Shown here one piece after another: positions 62,513 through 64,000 of a stretch of DNA of 64,000 nt. A program made the translations under genes and the position numbers. Numbering within the stretch: position 1 is the first letter of the stretch; each line of letters opens with the position of its first letter. This stretch comes from Pseudanabaena galeata CCNP1313 (GTDB taxonomy: Bacteria; Cyanobacteriota; Cyanobacteriia; Pseudanabaenales; Pseudanabaenaceae): NCBI RefSeq assembly GCF_029910235.1, contig NZ_CP112874.1:310001-374000 (forward strand), read 5' to 3'. The notes below the pieces were generated by a model. It was not told the origin of the DNA, did no database searches, and saw nothing but the letters and a program-made list of their open reading frames with translations.

Positions 62513-64000
62513 TTAAGTATATCTGTAAGGTATGGTAACAATTATTTCAGTAAATTGACCAGCATTTGGATTAATAGTTAAAGTACCTTTATGTTGCTTA
62601 ACGATTATATCGTGAGTAAGGAAAAGCCCTAACCCAGTGCCTTCTCCTGGAGGTTTAGTTGTAAAGAAAGGATCTAAGATCTGGCTTTGGATCTCTGGGG
62701 GAATACCACAACCATTGTCACGAATCCTAATCTCGACGCGATCGCCGAGACTGAGCGTCGAAAGGCTGAGTGTTGGACGATAGTTTTCTGCGTCTTTAGA
62801 GGAATCTAGGAGATTCTTTTGGTAACGCATGGCATCACAGGCATTTTCAATGATATTAATGAAAGCCCTACTCATCGATCCCGTTACTAGATCAACTAAA
62901 TCTAAATTAGCAGTATAGTCAGTCAGAATTGTGATGTTGAAGTTGTTGTCTAGCATTTTTTTACTGTGATAAGCCAGTTTTAAGGATTGGTCAAGCAAAT
63001 CATTAATTTGAGTCAGTTGTGGGGCTGCCTTAGCCTCATCAGTACGCGCATGTTGCATCATATTAGAGATGATATTTTCGGCTCTTTGACTATGGTTACA
63101 AATCGTCGTGGCATTTTCTTGGATATCGGCGATCACAGTTGTGACAAAATCTGAGGTGTCGAGATCCAAAGAAGGGAACAAAGGCTGAATTGTCTCTAGC
63201 AATTCTTGACTGAGTTCAATCGAGCCTTTTGCATAGTTTGTGACAAAGTTTAGAGGATTGCGTAACTCATGGGCTATACCAGCAGTGAGTGTACCAAGGG
63301 ATGCAAGTTTTTCTTGGGCAATAATTCGATCTTGAGCCTTTATGAGTGCAGTGGTTCGTTCTTTAACTCGCAGTTCGAGACTTTTGTTTAGTTGAGATAA
63401 TTCTTGGAGAAGCTGATCGCGTTCTAGTTCCGTGGCTTTGCGATCGCTAATATCTTCAGAAATACAAATCAAATAATCGGGGTTACCATGCTCATCGAAT
63501 ATAGGAACTTTAATAGTATGAAGAATTCTCCGCCCCAACGACAAACTATCAATTGGTTCTTCAGGAATATCTTCAATTCTACCGAGCGCAAATGACGAAC
63601 GATCCTTTTTTTTAAAGAAATCAGATTGCTCTTTTGGAAACAAATCATAAAGAGAATTACCAATTGCCTGCTCTCTTGTCAAACCAAACATCCTTTCACA
63701 GGTATTATTACATAGCAAAAATTCGCCAAAATTTTCTTCTTTGCCATTTTTGACAAATAGAGCCACTGGTATATTTTCAATAATTGCTTCTAAAAAGTTA
63801 CGTGCTTTTGACAGTTCCTTTGTTCGTTCTTGTACACGCTGCTCCAGCTCGGCATTTAATACTTGCAAGTCTTCAAATACTTGCATTCTCTCAAGTTCGG
63901 CAGATGCTCTCGCACCAAAAATCCTCAGTAATATTTCCGCCCGTTTTGGATTATCTAAAGGTTCGTGATTTAATACGCAAATCACCCCAATCTTCTCTCC
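62513..64000 (-). CDS. Sensor histidine kinase, 5' part outside the window
   Basis: The frame is open to the window end, so the true start is beyond 64000. Visible 495 residues: the end of a GAF domain ([22 protein letters not shown]), a coiled coil, a PAS domain ([12 protein letters not shown]...[11 protein letters not shown]), a second coiled coil, HisKA with [16 protein letters not shown] and HATPase with N box [18 protein letters not shown] and [10 protein letters not shown]. Nothing follows the ATPase domain, so it is not hybrid at this end. It likely phosphorylates the REC-GGDEF-EAL protein downstream. Confidence 0.9.
   Translation of the reverse strand, partial: GEKIGVICVLNHEPLDNPKRAEILLRIFGARASAELERMQVFEDLQVLNAELEQRVQERTKELSKARNFLEAIIENIPVALFVKNGKEENFGEFLLCNNTCERMFGLTREQAIGNSLYDLFPKEQSDFFKKKDRSSFALGRIEDIPEEPIDSLSLGRRILHTIKVPIFDEHGNPDYLICISEDISDRKATELERDQLLQELSQLNKSLELRVKERTTALIKAQDRIIAQEKLASLGTLTAGIAHELRNPLNFVTNYAKGSIELSQELLETIQPLFPSLDLDTSDFVTTVIADIQENATTICNHSQRAENIISNMMQHARTDEAKAAPQLTQINDLLDQSLKLAYHSKKMLDNNFNITILTDYTANLDLVDLVTGSMSRAFINIIENACDAMRYQKNLLDSSKDAENYRPTLSLSTLSLGDRVEIRIRDNGCGIPPEIQSQILDPFFTTKPPGEGTGLGLFLTHDIIVKQHKGTLTINPNAGQFTEIIVTIPYRYT

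Overview
The window is a chromosomal segment of a cyanobacterium. The evidence is the very frequent GCGATCGC (HIP1) octamer, the moderate-to-low G+C content, and cyanobacterial gene versions: an aspartate kinase with four ACT domains, two NIL/ferredoxin and CSP41b-like proteins known from cyanobacteria and chloroplasts, tandem leader peptidases, DUF3177 and many FHA, Uma2 and c-di-GMP proteins. A filamentous Pseudanabaena-like organism would fit, but this is an inference from gene content and repeat style. No rRNA operon, CRISPR array, prophage or complete insertion sequence was seen. Two tRNAs are present (Ser-TGA and Ala-GGC).

Layout. Bases 1-7.6 kb are an accessory region: a minus-strand operon (secreted protein, FAD amino-acid oxidase-like protein, fold-type II PLP enzyme), a long gene-poor stretch with three tandem CCCACCCGTT motifs, small hypothetical genes and a Spy/CpxP-like gene remnant. 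7.6-13.6 kb is a signalling pair: a large hybrid histidine kinase and a REC-GGDEF-EAL protein. 13.8-16.3 kb holds two FHA proteins, one fused to a flavoprotein-like module. 16.7-28 kb is mostly housekeeping (DUF3177, NAD kinase, ruvA, a dienelactone hydrolase-like protein, gpmI, lysC, two lepB genes). 28-31 kb is a small accessory island with gene pairs of unknown function, a retropepsin-like protease and its broken copy, and a PD-(D/E)XK-like protein. 31-50 kb mixes an SDR, a TPR-like exported protein, a histone-H1-like double-domain protein, DedA, a ferredoxin, two cell-wall amidases, a HicAB-Uma2 operon, sdhB, csp41b, an orphan VapB, an AEC transporter, cysS and radA. 51.2-55.5 kb is a copper/metal locus: merR, copA and a cupredoxin transcribed together from a MerR-type promoter with a 20-bp spacer, and a divergent Met/His-rich DUF305 protein. 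56-64 kb contains a YkuD-like secreted protein, an ABC ATPase, a PilH-like receiver, a DUF72 protein, and a second kinase/REC-GGDEF-EAL pair cut by the window edge.

The most distinctive property lies between the genes. The intergenic DNA is packed with long, almost perfect palindromes (20-45 bp arms, 3-9 nt loops), usually with a GCGC-N3-GCGC apex. Several fall into families with inverted ends (called A to G here). Related copies show compensatory changes in the two arms, and several palindromes start at, or run back over, the stop codon of the preceding gene. Together with the tandem CCCACCCGTT units, these are the best candidates for something undescribed.
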